64,000 nt of DNA from Saprospiraceae bacterium (lineage in GTDB: Bacteria; Bacteroidota; Bacteroidia; Chitinophagales; Saprospiraceae). The stretch covers positions 806,001-870,000 of the forward strand of contig JADKBV010000004.1 of assembly GCA_016714895.1 (NCBI GenBank), given 5' to 3'. Shown here piece after piece: positions 25,843-35,491 of this stretch. The first letter of the stretch is position 1. Each line of letters begins with the position of its first letter. Made by a program: the position numbers and the translations under genes. Below the pieces are notes generated by a model. The model did no database searches, had not been told where the DNA came from, and saw only the letters and a list, made by a program, of their open reading frames with translations.

Positions 25843-26537
25843 ACAACATTCTCGTCATCGGAGCTGGTCATGGTATAGGCCTTGAATTGGTAAAATCCTT
25901 AAAAAACACGACAAATGTATTTGCCGTTTCGAGATCATTTTCAGAAGAACTGAATAATACCGGTGTTCCCGTAATTTGGGAAGATGCGCTTACGACAACC
26001 TTGAATGAAAATTTTCTTCCTGAGGTGCTGCATGGCGTTGTATATTGCCCGGGTTCCATTTCTTTAAAACCATTCAACCGGTTTACGTTGGATGATTTTG
26101 AAAACGACTTTCGTCAAAATGTTTTGGGAGCTGTGCGGATATTACAACAAGTTTTGCCGAATCTGAAAAAAGCAAAAGGCGCCGGTGTTGTATTATTTTC
26201 GACTGTTGCCAGTAAACTGGGCATGCCGTTTCATGCTTCGATTGCTACTTCAAAAGCTGCCGTGGAAGGACTAACCAAAAGTCTGGCAGCAGAGTGGGCT
26301 GGATCGAAAATCAGGGTCAATGCCCTGGCACTTTCACTAACGGATACCCAACTTGCCTCCGGCCTGCTCAATACTCCTGAAAAAAGGGAAGCAGCAGCCA
26401 AAAGACATCCGCTGCAGGAAATAGGAGATCCGAAAAAAATAGCTTCTTTGGTTTCCTTTTTATTAGAGGAAAAAAGCGATTGGATCACCGGACAAATTAT
26501 TGGTGTCGATGGAGGTTTGGGCAGTGTCAAATTGTAA
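25839..26537 (+). CDS. SDR-family protein lacking the catalytic tyrosine
   Basis: Rossmann-fold short-chain dehydrogenase/reductase, 232 residues. The cofactor loop GAGHGIG is at the N-terminus, the active-site serine region reads LFSTVASKLGM, and the C-terminal DGGLG is normal. The usual YxxxK motif is replaced by IATSK: the lysine is kept but the tyrosine position is isoleucine. This would abolish the standard mechanism, so the protein may bind nucleotide without classical oxidoreductase activity, or use another residue. It is the last gene of the photolyase operon, joined by an ATGA overlap. Confidence 0.85.
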   Translation: MNNILVIGAGHGIGLELVKSLKNTTNVFAVSRSFSEELNNTGVPVIWEDALTTTLNENFLPEVLHGVVYCPGSISLKPFNRFTLDDFENDFRQNVLGAVRILQQVLPNLKKAKGAGVVLFSTVASKLGMPFHASIATSKAAVEGLTKSLAAEWAGSKIRVNALALSLTDTQLASGLLNTPEKREAAAKRHPLQEIGDPKKIASLVSFLLEEKSDWITGQIIGVDGGLGSVKL

Positions 26538-26647
26538 ATATTTATGTTTTGTTTCATGATTTTAGAAACAACCAAATATTCATTACCTGAATGAATTATT
26601 AACAAAAGCTTAATTTTTGCTGATGTTGGGACAATTTGAGTGGACAA

Positions 26648-26679
26648 TTGATTTATAATAAATTAATTACATATATTTG
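26648..26679 (+). promoter_or_regulatory. Promoter of the DUF2723 gene
   Basis: TTG at 26648-26650, a 21-bp spacer, then TATATTTG at 26672-26679, a perfect -7 box, 27 bp upstream of the ATG. Confidence 0.65.
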
Positions 26680-26705
26680 CCCTCTTATTAGCAAATTATA
26701 ACCTT

Positions 26706-29700
26706 ATGTTGTCATTGAAAAGATTTACCGCTATTACCAGCGCCCTGGTATTACTGATTACTTTTATGGTGTACTACCATTCTGTCGAAAGGACAGGAAG
26801 TCTTTGGGATTGCGGAGAATTTATATTAGGAGCCTATAAACTTCAGGTTGTTCACCCTCCGGGAGCAGGATTGTTTCTGATCATCGGAAGATTGTTTACC
26901 TGGATAGCGGAGATGATTTCTAATGATCCGTCTGATATAGCTTTTGCAGTCAATCTGATGTCGGCCTTTTGTACATCACTGGCGGCTGTATTTATATCTC
27001 AGGTGACCATGATGTTGGGCAAATTGTTTTTTGTTGCCAAAGATGCTGAAACCGACACATCCGAATCTGTTGCTCTGTCTTTCGCCGGATTGGTAGCGGG
27101 TTTAAGCACGGCTTTTGCTTCCTCTATATGGTTTTCAGCGGTGGAAGGTGAAGTGTATGCGATGTCAACCATGTTTACAGCGCTTACTCTTTGGTCTGCC
27201 ATCAAATATTATATGAATACCGATGAAAACGCCGCTATGAGGTGGTTGTTATTCAGCATTTTTGCCGGAGCGCTTTCTATCGGTGTACACTTATTGAGTA
27301 TTCTTACATTTCCAACTATCGGATTGTTGGTCTACTTAAAAAAATACCAGAATCACAATTGGACAGGAGCATTTGCTGCTTTGGCTGCCGGAGGAGGTGT
27401 AATGATCTTTTTACAAAGATTTGTCATCGCAGGTATTCCAGCTTTGTGGAAAAATATGGAATTGTTTACCGTTAATACTCTGGGATTACCATTCCATACA
27501 GGTTTGATACCAACGTTGTTGTTGTTGGGAGGTCTAATCTATTTATTATTGAGATATGCCCACAAACATGGCAACCAATTGGTACAGAACATAGCTTTGG
27601 CGGCTCTTTTGATGGGAATCGGATTTTCGACTGTTGGGGTGGTTGTCATTCGTGCCAATGCAGACACTCCGGTGAATATGAACGTACCCAGCGATGCGAT
27701 GCGTTTGTTGCCTTACCTGAACAGGGAACAATACGGTGAAAGACCTCTTTTATTTGGACCACATTATAATGCAAAAGTTAAAGATGTCACCCGTAAAGAA
27801 AGATACGGAAGAGTCGGTGATAAATACAAAGTTGTCGATGAAAAACTGGACTATGTGTACGACAATAAAGATAAAATGTTTTTCCCGAGAATCGGGCATT
27901 CAGACAGGGTTGACCTGCATGGTGTCTGGAGAGAAGCCATCAGCGGAAACACCAAAGGTGCTCCGGGAATGGGATACAACCTCGGTTTTATGTGGAATTA
28001 TCAGGTAAAATGGATGTATGTCCGGTATTTTATGTGGAATTTTGCCGGGAAACAGAATGCTGAACAAGGATTTTTCCCATGGGATGTACGAAGTGGTCAC
28101 TGGCAATCAGGAATCACATCGCTTGATGAGGCAAAATTGTATAAAATGGATTCTTTGCCGGATTCGATGAAAAATGACTTTTCTAACAATACCTATTACT
28201 TCCTTCCTTTAATATTTGGTCTGATCGGTTTGTTTTTCCATTTCAAACAAAGACCGAAAGAAATGGGCGCGATGTTCTTTTTATTTATCCTTACGGGAAT
28301 AGGAATTATCATTTTTTCCAATCAGCCGCCGAACGAACCAAGAGAAAGGGATTATGTACTTGCAGGGTCATTTATGACTTTCTGTATATGGATAGGATTC
28401 GGGGTTTTGGCTTTGTTTCAGCTTATGCGCAGCAAAGTTCCTGCTATGGTTTCAGCTGTACTTGCCGGTGTTTTGGTGCTATCTGCGCCGTATCTCATGG
28501 CTACCGAAAATTTTGATGACCATTCCAGAAAAGAACATTACGGTTCCAGAGATTATGCAGCCAACTTTTTGAATAGTGTCGAACCCAACAGTATCATCTT
28601 CACTTACGGTGATAACGATACTTATCCGTTGTGGTATGCACAGGAAGTAGAAGGCATCAGGAGGGATGTTCGTGTAGTCAATCTAAGTTTGATTGCCGTG
28701 GATTGGTATATCAATAAACTTCGTCATAAGGTTAATGACTCACCCGCTTTAAAACTTCAGCTTTCTGAAGAAGAATACCGTGGTAAAAACAGGAATCAGA
28801 TATTTTTTACCGACGCATTGGGTGGCGACCTGAATCGTCCTACCAATATTTTTGAAGCATTCAGATTTATCAAAGACCCGAAAAATACCATCAAAGGTCA
28901 GACCATCCTGAATACGCAGAAATTGTATTTACCTGTTGACAGAGAAAAATATAATGCGCTGGGAGTTCAGACAATCGATACTTCAGAATGGGTCGACAAA
29001 CTCGATTTTAACTTCTCAGGTAAAGATTTTATTACCAAAGATGATCTGGCTGTCATGGATGTGATTGCTTCCAATTTTTATGATCGTCCGATTTATTTTG
29101 CCATCACTTGTCAGTCCGACAAATTGTTGGGTCTTAATGATTATGTCGAAATGGAAGGTCTGGCTCTCAGGATTTCACCGACCAAACAAAAAGCAAAATC
29201 TCAGCTTCCGAGCATCTACGGTTATGGAGATATGGACTTAAACAAGACCTACGATATGGTCATGAATAAATGGAAATGGGGTAATTTTGACCAGAAACAC
29301 TTGTTTGTTGACAGAAGTTATATGGCTGAATTACAGGCGATGAAACTGGTTATGTTACGTGCTGCTATCGAATTTGAAAGAGCAGGTGACAAAAAGAGAT
29401 CTGTAGAAATGGCCAATAAATATTTTGCAGCATTTCCTAACATGAACTTCCCTTACGATTACGGTATTGTGCCTTTTATCAATGTTTTGGTACAGGGAGA
29501 AGCCTGGGAAGATGTCAAAAAACATACTTCCATACTGGCAACAGAAACCAGGCAATACCTTGATTTTTACGCTTCTCAGACGGATCCTGAAGTAATTGAT
29601 AATTTTAAACAGGACGAACAAGCTCGTATGAGTACCGTACAGGATATTCTCGAAATTGCCAAAAAAGCCGGAGATCCTGCATTTACTAAAAAAATGGAGG

Positions 29701-29756
29701 ATTTGATGGGTGAATACAGCAAACAACCGGAGTTAAACCCGCAAAATTTTCAATAA
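26706..29756 (+). CDS. DUF2723 multi-pass membrane protein, probable protein O-mannosyltransferase
   Basis: 1016 residues. An N-terminal membrane domain contains about ten or more hydrophobic segments. The conserved loops SVERTGSLWDCGEF and VVHPPGAGLFLIIGRLF fit the DUF2723 family of GT-C-type transferases, which Bacteroidota use for O-glycosylation of exported proteins. The C-terminal third is a periplasmic soluble region containing the segment FTYGDNDTYPLWYAQEVEGI. It is followed after one base by rpiB, so the two are cotranscribed. GT-C membership is from family knowledge; the acceptor is unknown. Confidence 0.85.
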   Translation: MLSLKRFTAITSALVLLITFMVYYHSVERTGSLWDCGEFILGAYKLQVVHPPGAGLFLIIGRLFTWIAEMISNDPSDIAFAVNLMSAFCTSLAAVFISQVTMMLGKLFFVAKDAETDTSESVALSFAGLVAGLSTAFASSIWFSAVEGEVYAMSTMFTALTLWSAIKYYMNTDENAAMRWLLFSIFAGALSIGVHLLSILTFPTIGLLVYLKKYQNHNWTGAFAALAAGGGVMIFLQRFVIAGIPALWKNMELFTVNTLGLPFHTGLIPTLLLLGGLIYLLLRYAHKHGNQLVQNIALAALLMGIGFSTVGVVVIRANADTPVNMNVPSDAMRLLPYLNREQYGERPLLFGPHYNAKVKDVTRKERYGRVGDKYKVVDEKLDYVYDNKDKMFFPRIGHSDRVDLHGVWREAISGNTKGAPGMGYNLGFMWNYQVKWMYVRYFMWNFAGKQNAEQGFFPWDVRSGHWQSGITSLDEAKLYKMDSLPDSMKNDFSNNTYYFLPLIFGLIGLFFHFKQRPKEMGAMFFLFILTGIGIIIFSNQPPNEPRERDYVLAGSFMTFCIWIGFGVLALFQLMRSKVPAMVSAVLAGVLVLSAPYLMATENFDDHSRKEHYGSRDYAANFLNSVEPNSIIFTYGDNDTYPLWYAQEVEGIRRDVRVVNLSLIAVDWYINKLRHKVNDSPALKLQLSEEEYRGKNRNQIFFTDALGGDLNRPTNIFEAFRFIKDPKNTIKGQTILNTQKLYLPVDREKYNALGVQTIDTSEWVDKLDFNFSGKDFITKDDLAVMDVIASNFYDRPIYFAITCQSDKLLGLNDYVEMEGLALRISPTKQKAKSQLPSIYGYGDMDLNKTYDMVMNKWKWGNFDQKHLFVDRSYMAELQAMKLVMLRAAIEFERAGDKKRSVEMANKYFAAFPNMNFPYDYGIVPFINVLVQGEAWEDVKKHTSILATETRQYLDFYASQTDPEVIDNFKQDEQARMSTVQDILEIAKKAGDPAFTKKMEDLMGEYSKQPELNPQNFQ

Positions 29757-29757
29757 A

Positions 29758-30180
29758 ATGAAGATAACCATTGGTGGCGATCATGCCGGATTTGAATATA
29801 AAGAAGTCGTTCTCGCTTTATTAAAAAAGGCGGGACATCAGGTCACTGACTTTGGTCCGTTTGATGCAAACTCGGTGGATTACCCGGATTTTGCTCATCC
29901 TGTTGGCAAATCTGTCGATACAGGAGAAGCAGACCTGGGCATCGTCATTTGCGGAAGTGGCAATGGTGTTTGTATGGTGGTCAATAAGTACAAAAACGTG
30001 CGTGGAGCACTTTGCTGGAATAAAGAACTGACTTCATTAGCCAGAACACATAACAATGCCAATGTACTTTGTATTCCTGCCAGATTTGTCAGTCTCACCT
30101 TGGCCAAAGCGATGGTTAAGATATTTCTGAACACCAATTTTGAAGGCGGCAGGCATCAGAAGAGAGTAGAAAAAATATAA
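29758..30180 (+). CDS. rpiB: Ribose-5-phosphate isomerase B
   Basis: 140 residues. Interconverts ribose 5-phosphate and ribulose 5-phosphate in the pentose phosphate pathway. The start ITIGGDHAGFEYKE and the active-site region GIVICGSGNGVCMVVNKY (catalytic Cys in ICGSGNG) are characteristic, as is ARTHNNANVLCIPARF. It begins one base after the DUF2723 stop and ends just before a terminator. Confidence 0.95.
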   Translation: MKITIGGDHAGFEYKEVVLALLKKAGHQVTDFGPFDANSVDYPDFAHPVGKSVDTGEADLGIVICGSGNGVCMVVNKYKNVRGALCWNKELTSLARTHNNANVLCIPARFVSLTLAKAMVKIFLNTNFEGGRHQKRVEKI

Positions 30181-30190
30181 TTGAGAATAA

Positions 30191-30214
30191 AAGCCGGTTT
30201 TATCCGGCTTTTTT
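30191..30214. terminator. Rho-independent terminator after rpiB
   Basis: Stem AAGCCGG (30191-30197) and CCGGCTT (30204-30210) with six T. It overlaps the last codons and stop of the convergent methyltransferase gene, so both genes share it. Confidence 0.85.
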
Positions 30215-30877
30215 GTTTGATTTTGTTGCAATCAGGATGATATGTTCTTCTGTTTCCGAATTTTGTAGAGGATACTGAACGGTAAATTCTTTTAATACGG
30301 TAAAACCGGAAAGTTCCAGGGACTTCAATATTTCATCTTTCTGATGATAAAAAAAGAGGGTGCGATCGCCTGAAGAACCGGTTTTTATCCCGGATTGTGA
30401 CGGATGGCCTTCGACAAAACTCAGATAAAATATCCCGTTGTCAGATAACAAATCGTGGCAATCTTTGATACAGGTGACTACTTCTTCCGGTGAAAGATAT
30501 GGCAAAACAAAACCACTTATGATACCTTGAAAAGGAGTTTGTAATGTGCATATATCGGATATATTGAGGACAATACCAAAGATGTCAGGGACCATTTCCT
30601 GCGCTTTTTTCACCATATTGGGTGAAACATCAACAGCCGTTATCCGGATATTTTGTCTTTTAGCACGTACATAAGCGGATATGATGCCCGGTCCGCAACC
30701 CAAATCCAAAACAGATGTTTGACCCTCGGGCAAAAATTTCAGAAAATAGTCATAAGTCTCATCGTATATGCTGATGGCAGAAAATTTATCCCAGTACAAA
30801 TCTGCCAATTTATCCCAGGTTTGTTGGGATTCTTGTTGTAAGGGGTCCAAAAAAGAATGAAATTTTAAAAAATTCAT
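30200..30877 (-). CDS. Class I SAM-dependent methyltransferase
   Basis: 225 residues. The SAM-binding motif VLDLGCGPGI and the acidic post-strand residue in ITAVDVSPNMV are intact; a normal methyltransferase_11/25-like core follows. The substrate cannot be inferred. The gene stands alone, facing rpiB, and its 3' end forms half of the shared terminator. Confidence 0.88.
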   Translation of the reverse strand: MNFLKFHSFLDPLQQESQQTWDKLADLYWDKFSAISIYDETYDYFLKFLPEGQTSVLDLGCGPGIISAYVRAKRQNIRITAVDVSPNMVKKAQEMVPDIFGIVLNISDICTLQTPFQGIISGFVLPYLSPEEVVTCIKDCHDLLSDNGIFYLSFVEGHPSQSGIKTGSSGDRTLFFYHQKDEILKSLELSGFTVLKEFTVQYPLQNSETEEHIILIATKSNKKAG

Positions 30878-30917
30878 ACTAAAAATGTCATAATTAAGAC
30901 AAATTTGATAAAAAATG

Positions 30918-30948
30918 TTGGTTTACAATATGAAATACCTTATATTTG
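30918..30948 (+). promoter_or_regulatory. Promoter of the secreted trypsin-like operon
   Basis: TTG at 30918-30920, a 20-bp spacer and TATATTTG at 30941-30948. The predicted start of transcription is about 30 bp before the ATG at 30984. Confidence 0.65.
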
Positions 30949-30983
30949 AATAATTATTTTATAGCCTGATAAATTTACTTGCC

Positions 30984-33962
30984 ATGAAGAGTTTATATTA
31001 TTTTTTTAAATTATTTATTATTAATAGTTTAATTGTTTCAGGAGCTAATATTAAATCACAACCATCTTTGGTAATAGGTGGTGAATTGATTGAGATAACT
31101 GAAGTGCCCTGGCAAGCCTCAATTGAAAATCACAAAACTCAAAATGGCGGGCATTGGTGTGGATGTACCATATTAAATGAAGAATGGGTGGTTACAGCAG
31201 GACATTGCCTTTTTGACAAATTAGGTGGGGGTAGAATTTTGTTTACTGGAGACAATGTGGTCATTCACGCAGGGTCAACAGATCAGACAGATAATAGTAA
31301 AGGGCAAAGAGTCGAAGTTGATGAAATAATTTTACATCCGCTTTATAATAATAATGGAGCTGATTATGAAATTGCTTTGATGCATTTGAAAAAGCCGTTA
31401 TGTTATACTAACGAAGTACAACCTGTGAATTATGCTAATCAAAATACACAATTAATAGATGGAAATAATGCAACAATTTCAGGGTGGGGCAGTACGGGAA
31501 GCGGTTGCTGTAGTCCTGTCTTATATGGTGCTGAAATGCCTTTGTTTAGTGACTTTTTCGCTACAGGTATCATTTCGGAAGACGGAGAACCTAATTGTCC
31601 ACATCAATTTCTTAATAATTGGCTCAATAACCGTAAATTGTTTTTTTGGACAGACGGAATTGCTATTGGAGATGGAGATAGCGGCGGTCCGGCTGTTATG
31701 TACATTGATGGTGAACCCACTCTTGTTGGAATTGTAAGCGGACATTGTCCACCCAATAGTGAATCATCTTATTCAACTCTGCCTTCTATATTTGGTAATG
31801 TTAAAGCATTATCACCCTTTATTGATGCCAATCTGGCCCCAAAAGACATTACAATCAATACATCCCAAACCAATCTTGCACGATCTGTGATTAATGGAAA
31901 TATTATCGTTAAATCTCCTGCAGTTCTAACCATAAATACCAACATATACATGATGCCGGGGATGGAAATTATAGTTGAAAACGGCGCCCAACTGATTTTA
32001 GATGGAGGTAGAATTACAAGTATAGATGGTGATTGTTCTCAACCCGCAGAGGATAAAGAATGGAAAGGAATCAGGGCTATAGGCAACCCATTTATTATCA
32101 ATCAATCATTGGTTTCAGTCGAAGTAAAAAACGGTTCATTTATCGAAAATGCAGTCACTGGTATAAATACATCCAACATGGTCTTTGGCGGTATGTTTGG
32201 TGCTTTAAATTTTTCCGGTGCAAAAATATCCGTTGAAAATTCTTCCATTCTTAATTGTAATACCGGTATCAATATAGGACCTTTCGGGTATTATGATATA
32301 GAATTGATTCCTGGGTATAATATTTCTTCTGACGATGAGAGTTATATCCAGAATACTACGATAGAAGCTCATAGATGTATTGTGGCTGAAAAGAACCGTG
32401 GTTTAGAAGTGATTGAAAGTAATTTACTAAGTGATGGCCATAGAGTACCTATAGGTATCTGGGCAAAAAATTCTAAAATTTCTGTTACTGGCACCTCTTT
32501 TGATGGGTGGGGATATCCAATTCTTGCAAATTTTAGTTATCCATATCCAGAAGGTTCTGACATAATAAATAATATATTTACTTCTCATGGAAATTTGCAT
32601 TGGGACAACAATACCAATCTTGTCAGTCCTACATTACTACACGAAAATGATTTTGAAATCAGTGGAATTTTTATGGTAGGAAGTAATCGTTTTGATATCA
32701 CAAAAAACACCTTTTATAACGGCAGTTCTGCTGTAGAAGTGGTGGGCACCGGTGCCTTGAATGAGTCTTATATTAAAAACAACCTTTGTGACGGTGTCGC
32801 TTATGGTGTCTATGCCAACGGAGAAAATGGTACCGAAATCAATGACAATTGTTTCGAGCAGATTGCGAAAGATAATGTACAGTTGTATGATGAAGCTCAA
32901 ATATTTTATGATCAGGGAGATTTTGAAAATGCCGCAGGCAATTGTTTTGATAAAAACAAACCGATATTCAAATTTGGAAATAATGCCGAAGGATTTGAGT
33001 ATTGGATTAAAGAGGGTACATTAACTTCTTCTTGTGAACATCCCGGAAGTCCAAATGTCGGAGAACCTTGGACTCTAATTGATGAAGCATTAAACGAAAA
33101 TCCAGATGATTGCGGAAACAGCGGATTTTCCGGCGGTGGGGGATGGAATTACGGGTATAGGAAATGTAATGTGCCAGACTCTATACATTTGATGATAAAC
33201 ATGGAGACGAGTCTTAAAAACCAGATCATAGCCATCCAAAATAATTCCGGACTCTCTGAATGGGCAAAAAAAAGGGAACTGGTGCGACTCAGGAGGTGTC
33301 TAAAAAGTGTGATAGGAAAAATCACAGCGTACAGACTGATCACTGAGACGGACAGGGAAGCCACCATAAACTATCTCAGCGTACAGGATATTTTTGAAAT
33401 AAAAATCGGTGCCTATGGCCTCATGATGCACTCGGGTGAGTACAGCAGAGCAGATTCATTTTTGACTACGCTGACCTATACCACGGATGCCGAGCTGGAC
33501 TTTAAAGAAACCCAACAGATCTATCTTGACTTTTTGTCTCATCGGGATACGTCTTTGGTAGATGCCCTTGATAAAAATGTCTTATATACTATTGGCAATA
33601 AAAAACACGGTTATGCCGGATTTGCGAGATCTGTGTACAGTGAGATCACGGGTGAAATTATTCCGGTCACCACACCAAAATTAGGAGAACCGGGCCCGAG
33701 GACACGCAAAGAAAACTTTACCCAACATTGGACAGTTAGTCCAAACCCTTTCCATTCTCTTTTAAGAGTTAATTTGTTACATGATTCAGAATCAAAGATT
33801 GATATAACTGTATATAATACATTGGGTATGATTCAGCATCATAGCTTTGATACTAGCAATATGACAGAAATTCAAACAGATTCCTGGAGCAGAGGGGTTT
33901 ATTTTATTGAAGTTAAAATAAACAATAAAATCCAAGGATTCAGTAAGTTGGTGAAGTTATGA
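30984..33962 (+). CDS. Secreted trypsin-like serine protease fused to a beta-helix region, T9SS cargo
   Basis: 992 residues. A signal peptide is followed by an S1 trypsin-like domain (about 30-280): H74 in TAGHC and S233 in GDSGGP are intact, with disulfide-type cysteines. At the position of the catalytic aspartate the motif reads DYEIALMHL, so the usual DIAL Asp is Glu129. Residues about 290-680 look like a right-handed parallel beta-helix (NosD-like) with many Asn/Gly/Ser turns. A helical segment follows, then a T9SS C-terminal sorting domain from WTVSPNPFHSLL to the end. It is the first of three genes coupled by ATGA overlaps. Confidence 0.82.
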   Translation: MKSLYYFFKLFIINSLIVSGANIKSQPSLVIGGELIEITEVPWQASIENHKTQNGGHWCGCTILNEEWVVTAGHCLFDKLGGGRILFTGDNVVIHAGSTDQTDNSKGQRVEVDEIILHPLYNNNGADYEIALMHLKKPLCYTNEVQPVNYANQNTQLIDGNNATISGWGSTGSGCCSPVLYGAEMPLFSDFFATGIISEDGEPNCPHQFLNNWLNNRKLFFWTDGIAIGDGDSGGPAVMYIDGEPTLVGIVSGHCPPNSESSYSTLPSIFGNVKALSPFIDANLAPKDITINTSQTNLARSVINGNIIVKSPAVLTINTNIYMMPGMEIIVENGAQLILDGGRITSIDGDCSQPAEDKEWKGIRAIGNPFIINQSLVSVEVKNGSFIENAVTGINTSNMVFGGMFGALNFSGAKISVENSSILNCNTGINIGPFGYYDIELIPGYNISSDDESYIQNTTIEAHRCIVAEKNRGLEVIESNLLSDGHRVPIGIWAKNSKISVTGTSFDGWGYPILANFSYPYPEGSDIINNIFTSHGNLHWDNNTNLVSPTLLHENDFEISGIFMVGSNRFDITKNTFYNGSSAVEVVGTGALNESYIKNNLCDGVAYGVYANGENGTEINDNCFEQIAKDNVQLYDEAQIFYDQGDFENAAGNCFDKNKPIFKFGNNAEGFEYWIKEGTLTSSCEHPGSPNVGEPWTLIDEALNENPDDCGNSGFSGGGGWNYGYRKCNVPDSIHLMINMETSLKNQIIAIQNNSGLSEWAKKRELVRLRRCLKSVIGKITAYRLITETDREATINYLSVQDIFEIKIGAYGLMMHSGEYSRADSFLTTLTYTTDAELDFKETQQIYLDFLSHRDTSLVDALDKNVLYTIGNKKHGYAGFARSVYSEITGEIIPVTTPKLGEPGPRTRKENFTQHWTVSPNPFHSLLRVNLLHDSESKIDITVYNTLGMIQHHSFDTSNMTEIQTDSWSRGVYFIEVKINNKIQGFSKLVKL

Positions 33963-35491
33963 ACAATTTAAAAATTTGTGCTACTAAAGTTATTTATACT
34001 TTAGTAGCTGTTTTTACTATTTATAATACACATTTTTGTCAAAACACTTTTGTTAAAATTATTGACATTGAAAACAGACCACAATATGCTTTGCAGCTTT
34101 TGAAGGCAGAAGATAGATATTTTATTACACAATTTAACTCCTGTGGAAACTTATCATATGTATGTGATGGGATATCAGAAATATCAGAAAATGGCGAATT
34201 CATTTATGGTATTGAAATACCTTTTATGAGTCATAATTTAAACTCATTACAGTATGATAATTTAAATAATCACCTCATCTATACCGGAGAAAAAACACAA
34301 CAACTCATAAGAGATAAATTTGTATTCTACACCATTGATCCAAGTAATCTGGCTATACTCGATTCTTTTTTTATATCAGATTCACTTTTAAAATTTAACA
34401 ATAAAATTCAACTGACAGCTTCATATTATCATGATAATTTAGTAATTTCAGGCAATGGAATTAAAGTAGGAGGTCAAGGCAATCAGGTTGTAAACTATTT
34501 CCTCAAACCAGACTACTCAGTCGACACCTTACTTACCTTTCAGTTTACCCGGGGCAATACCAATATCTGGGAGCAGTACGTAGATCACGATGGCTTGCTC
34601 ACCTTTCATTTCTGGTATGACAATTTTGACATATATGAGTTCCGCTCCCGTATCATCAAGATCAATAAAGACAAAGAAGTGGTTTGGGATTGGGTGAGTC
34701 CGCCTATTCAGGATGCTATTAAGCCTTATGGTTTTCAACATAGTGAAGGATTCACTGTTGTTTGTCTTCCGGAGTGGAATCACCGCTCCAATGTTAATCT
34801 CGTGGCAATCAACCAAGACGGTACAACCCGGTGGAGTCACTTATTTCCTGAACCCAAAATTTACAAAAAGAGGTATCCGGCAAGAGTAAAAGAAATGCGA
34901 AATGGTGATATATTGGTTATGGGATATTATGATGAAAGAGATTATATCCCGGGAATCTTTCAGGCACCGTTCATGTGCAGGTACAGTAAAGATGGAAAAT
35001 TATTATGGGAACGAACCTATTTTACCGATTATGGAGCGAGCAGGGTTTCAACAGGTCTGATTTTTGACATGATCGAGCATGAGGATGGCCGTATTATGGC
35101 TGTCGGTCAGATCAGAGAAGGAAATGTACCTCCTTACACGGACATCCTCATCCTCACCACCGATGCAGACGGATGTATCACTCCCGGGTGCGGTGTGCTT
35201 AATAAACTCAATGACCTGATCTCGGAGACGGAGGAGGTAAAGGAGGAAGAGTTTGGGGTAAAGGTCAGTCCCAATCCTTTTCATAACTCCTTATTGATTT
35301 CATCTAAAAAAAGCGACAATAAATTAGTAAAACTGAAGGTGTATAATGCTGCCGGTGTCTTGTTACAAGAACATCAAGTACAATCCAGTGAGATAAATAT
35401 CAATACAGATAACTGGCCCTCCGGTCTTTATTTCCTGGAGTATTGGATGGAGAATGCATTTCAAGGTTTTACTAAAGTCCTGAGAATATGA
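33959..35491 (+). CDS. T9SS-sorted secreted protein, paralogue A
   Basis: 510 residues. An N-terminal signal anchor is followed by a region of repeated beta strands like a propeller of WD/NHL or quinoprotein type, and a T9SS sorting domain from VKVSPNPFHNSLL to the end (ending FTKVLRI). No catalytic motif is evident, so a surface-binding role is possible but unproven. It starts on the ATGA overlap with the protease-like gene and ends on another with paralogue B. Residues about 185-435 are almost identical to paralogue B, while both ends differ strongly. Confidence 0.75.
   Translation: MNNLKICATKVIYTLVAVFTIYNTHFCQNTFVKIIDIENRPQYALQLLKAEDRYFITQFNSCGNLSYVCDGISEISENGEFIYGIEIPFMSHNLNSLQYDNLNNHLIYTGEKTQQLIRDKFVFYTIDPSNLAILDSFFISDSLLKFNNKIQLTASYYHDNLVISGNGIKVGGQGNQVVNYFLKPDYSVDTLLTFQFTRGNTNIWEQYVDHDGLLTFHFWYDNFDIYEFRSRIIKINKDKEVVWDWVSPPIQDAIKPYGFQHSEGFTVVCLPEWNHRSNVNLVAINQDGTTRWSHLFPEPKIYKKRYPARVKEMRNGDILVMGYYDERDYIPGIFQAPFMCRYSKDGKLLWERTYFTDYGASRVSTGLIFDMIEHEDGRIMAVGQIREGNVPPYTDILILTTDADGCITPGCGVLNKLNDLISETEEVKEEEFGVKVSPNPFHNSLLISSKKSDNKLVKLKVYNAAGVLLQEHQVQSSEININTDNWPSGLYFLEYWMENAFQGFTKVLRI
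34510..35270 (+). repeat. Near-identical segment shared with 36027-36790
   Basis: About 760 bp in paralogue A repeats in paralogue B (roughly 36027-36790) with few base differences, many silent. The flanking coding DNA of the two genes is much less alike, so this is not a simple recent whole-gene duplication. Confidence 0.85.
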
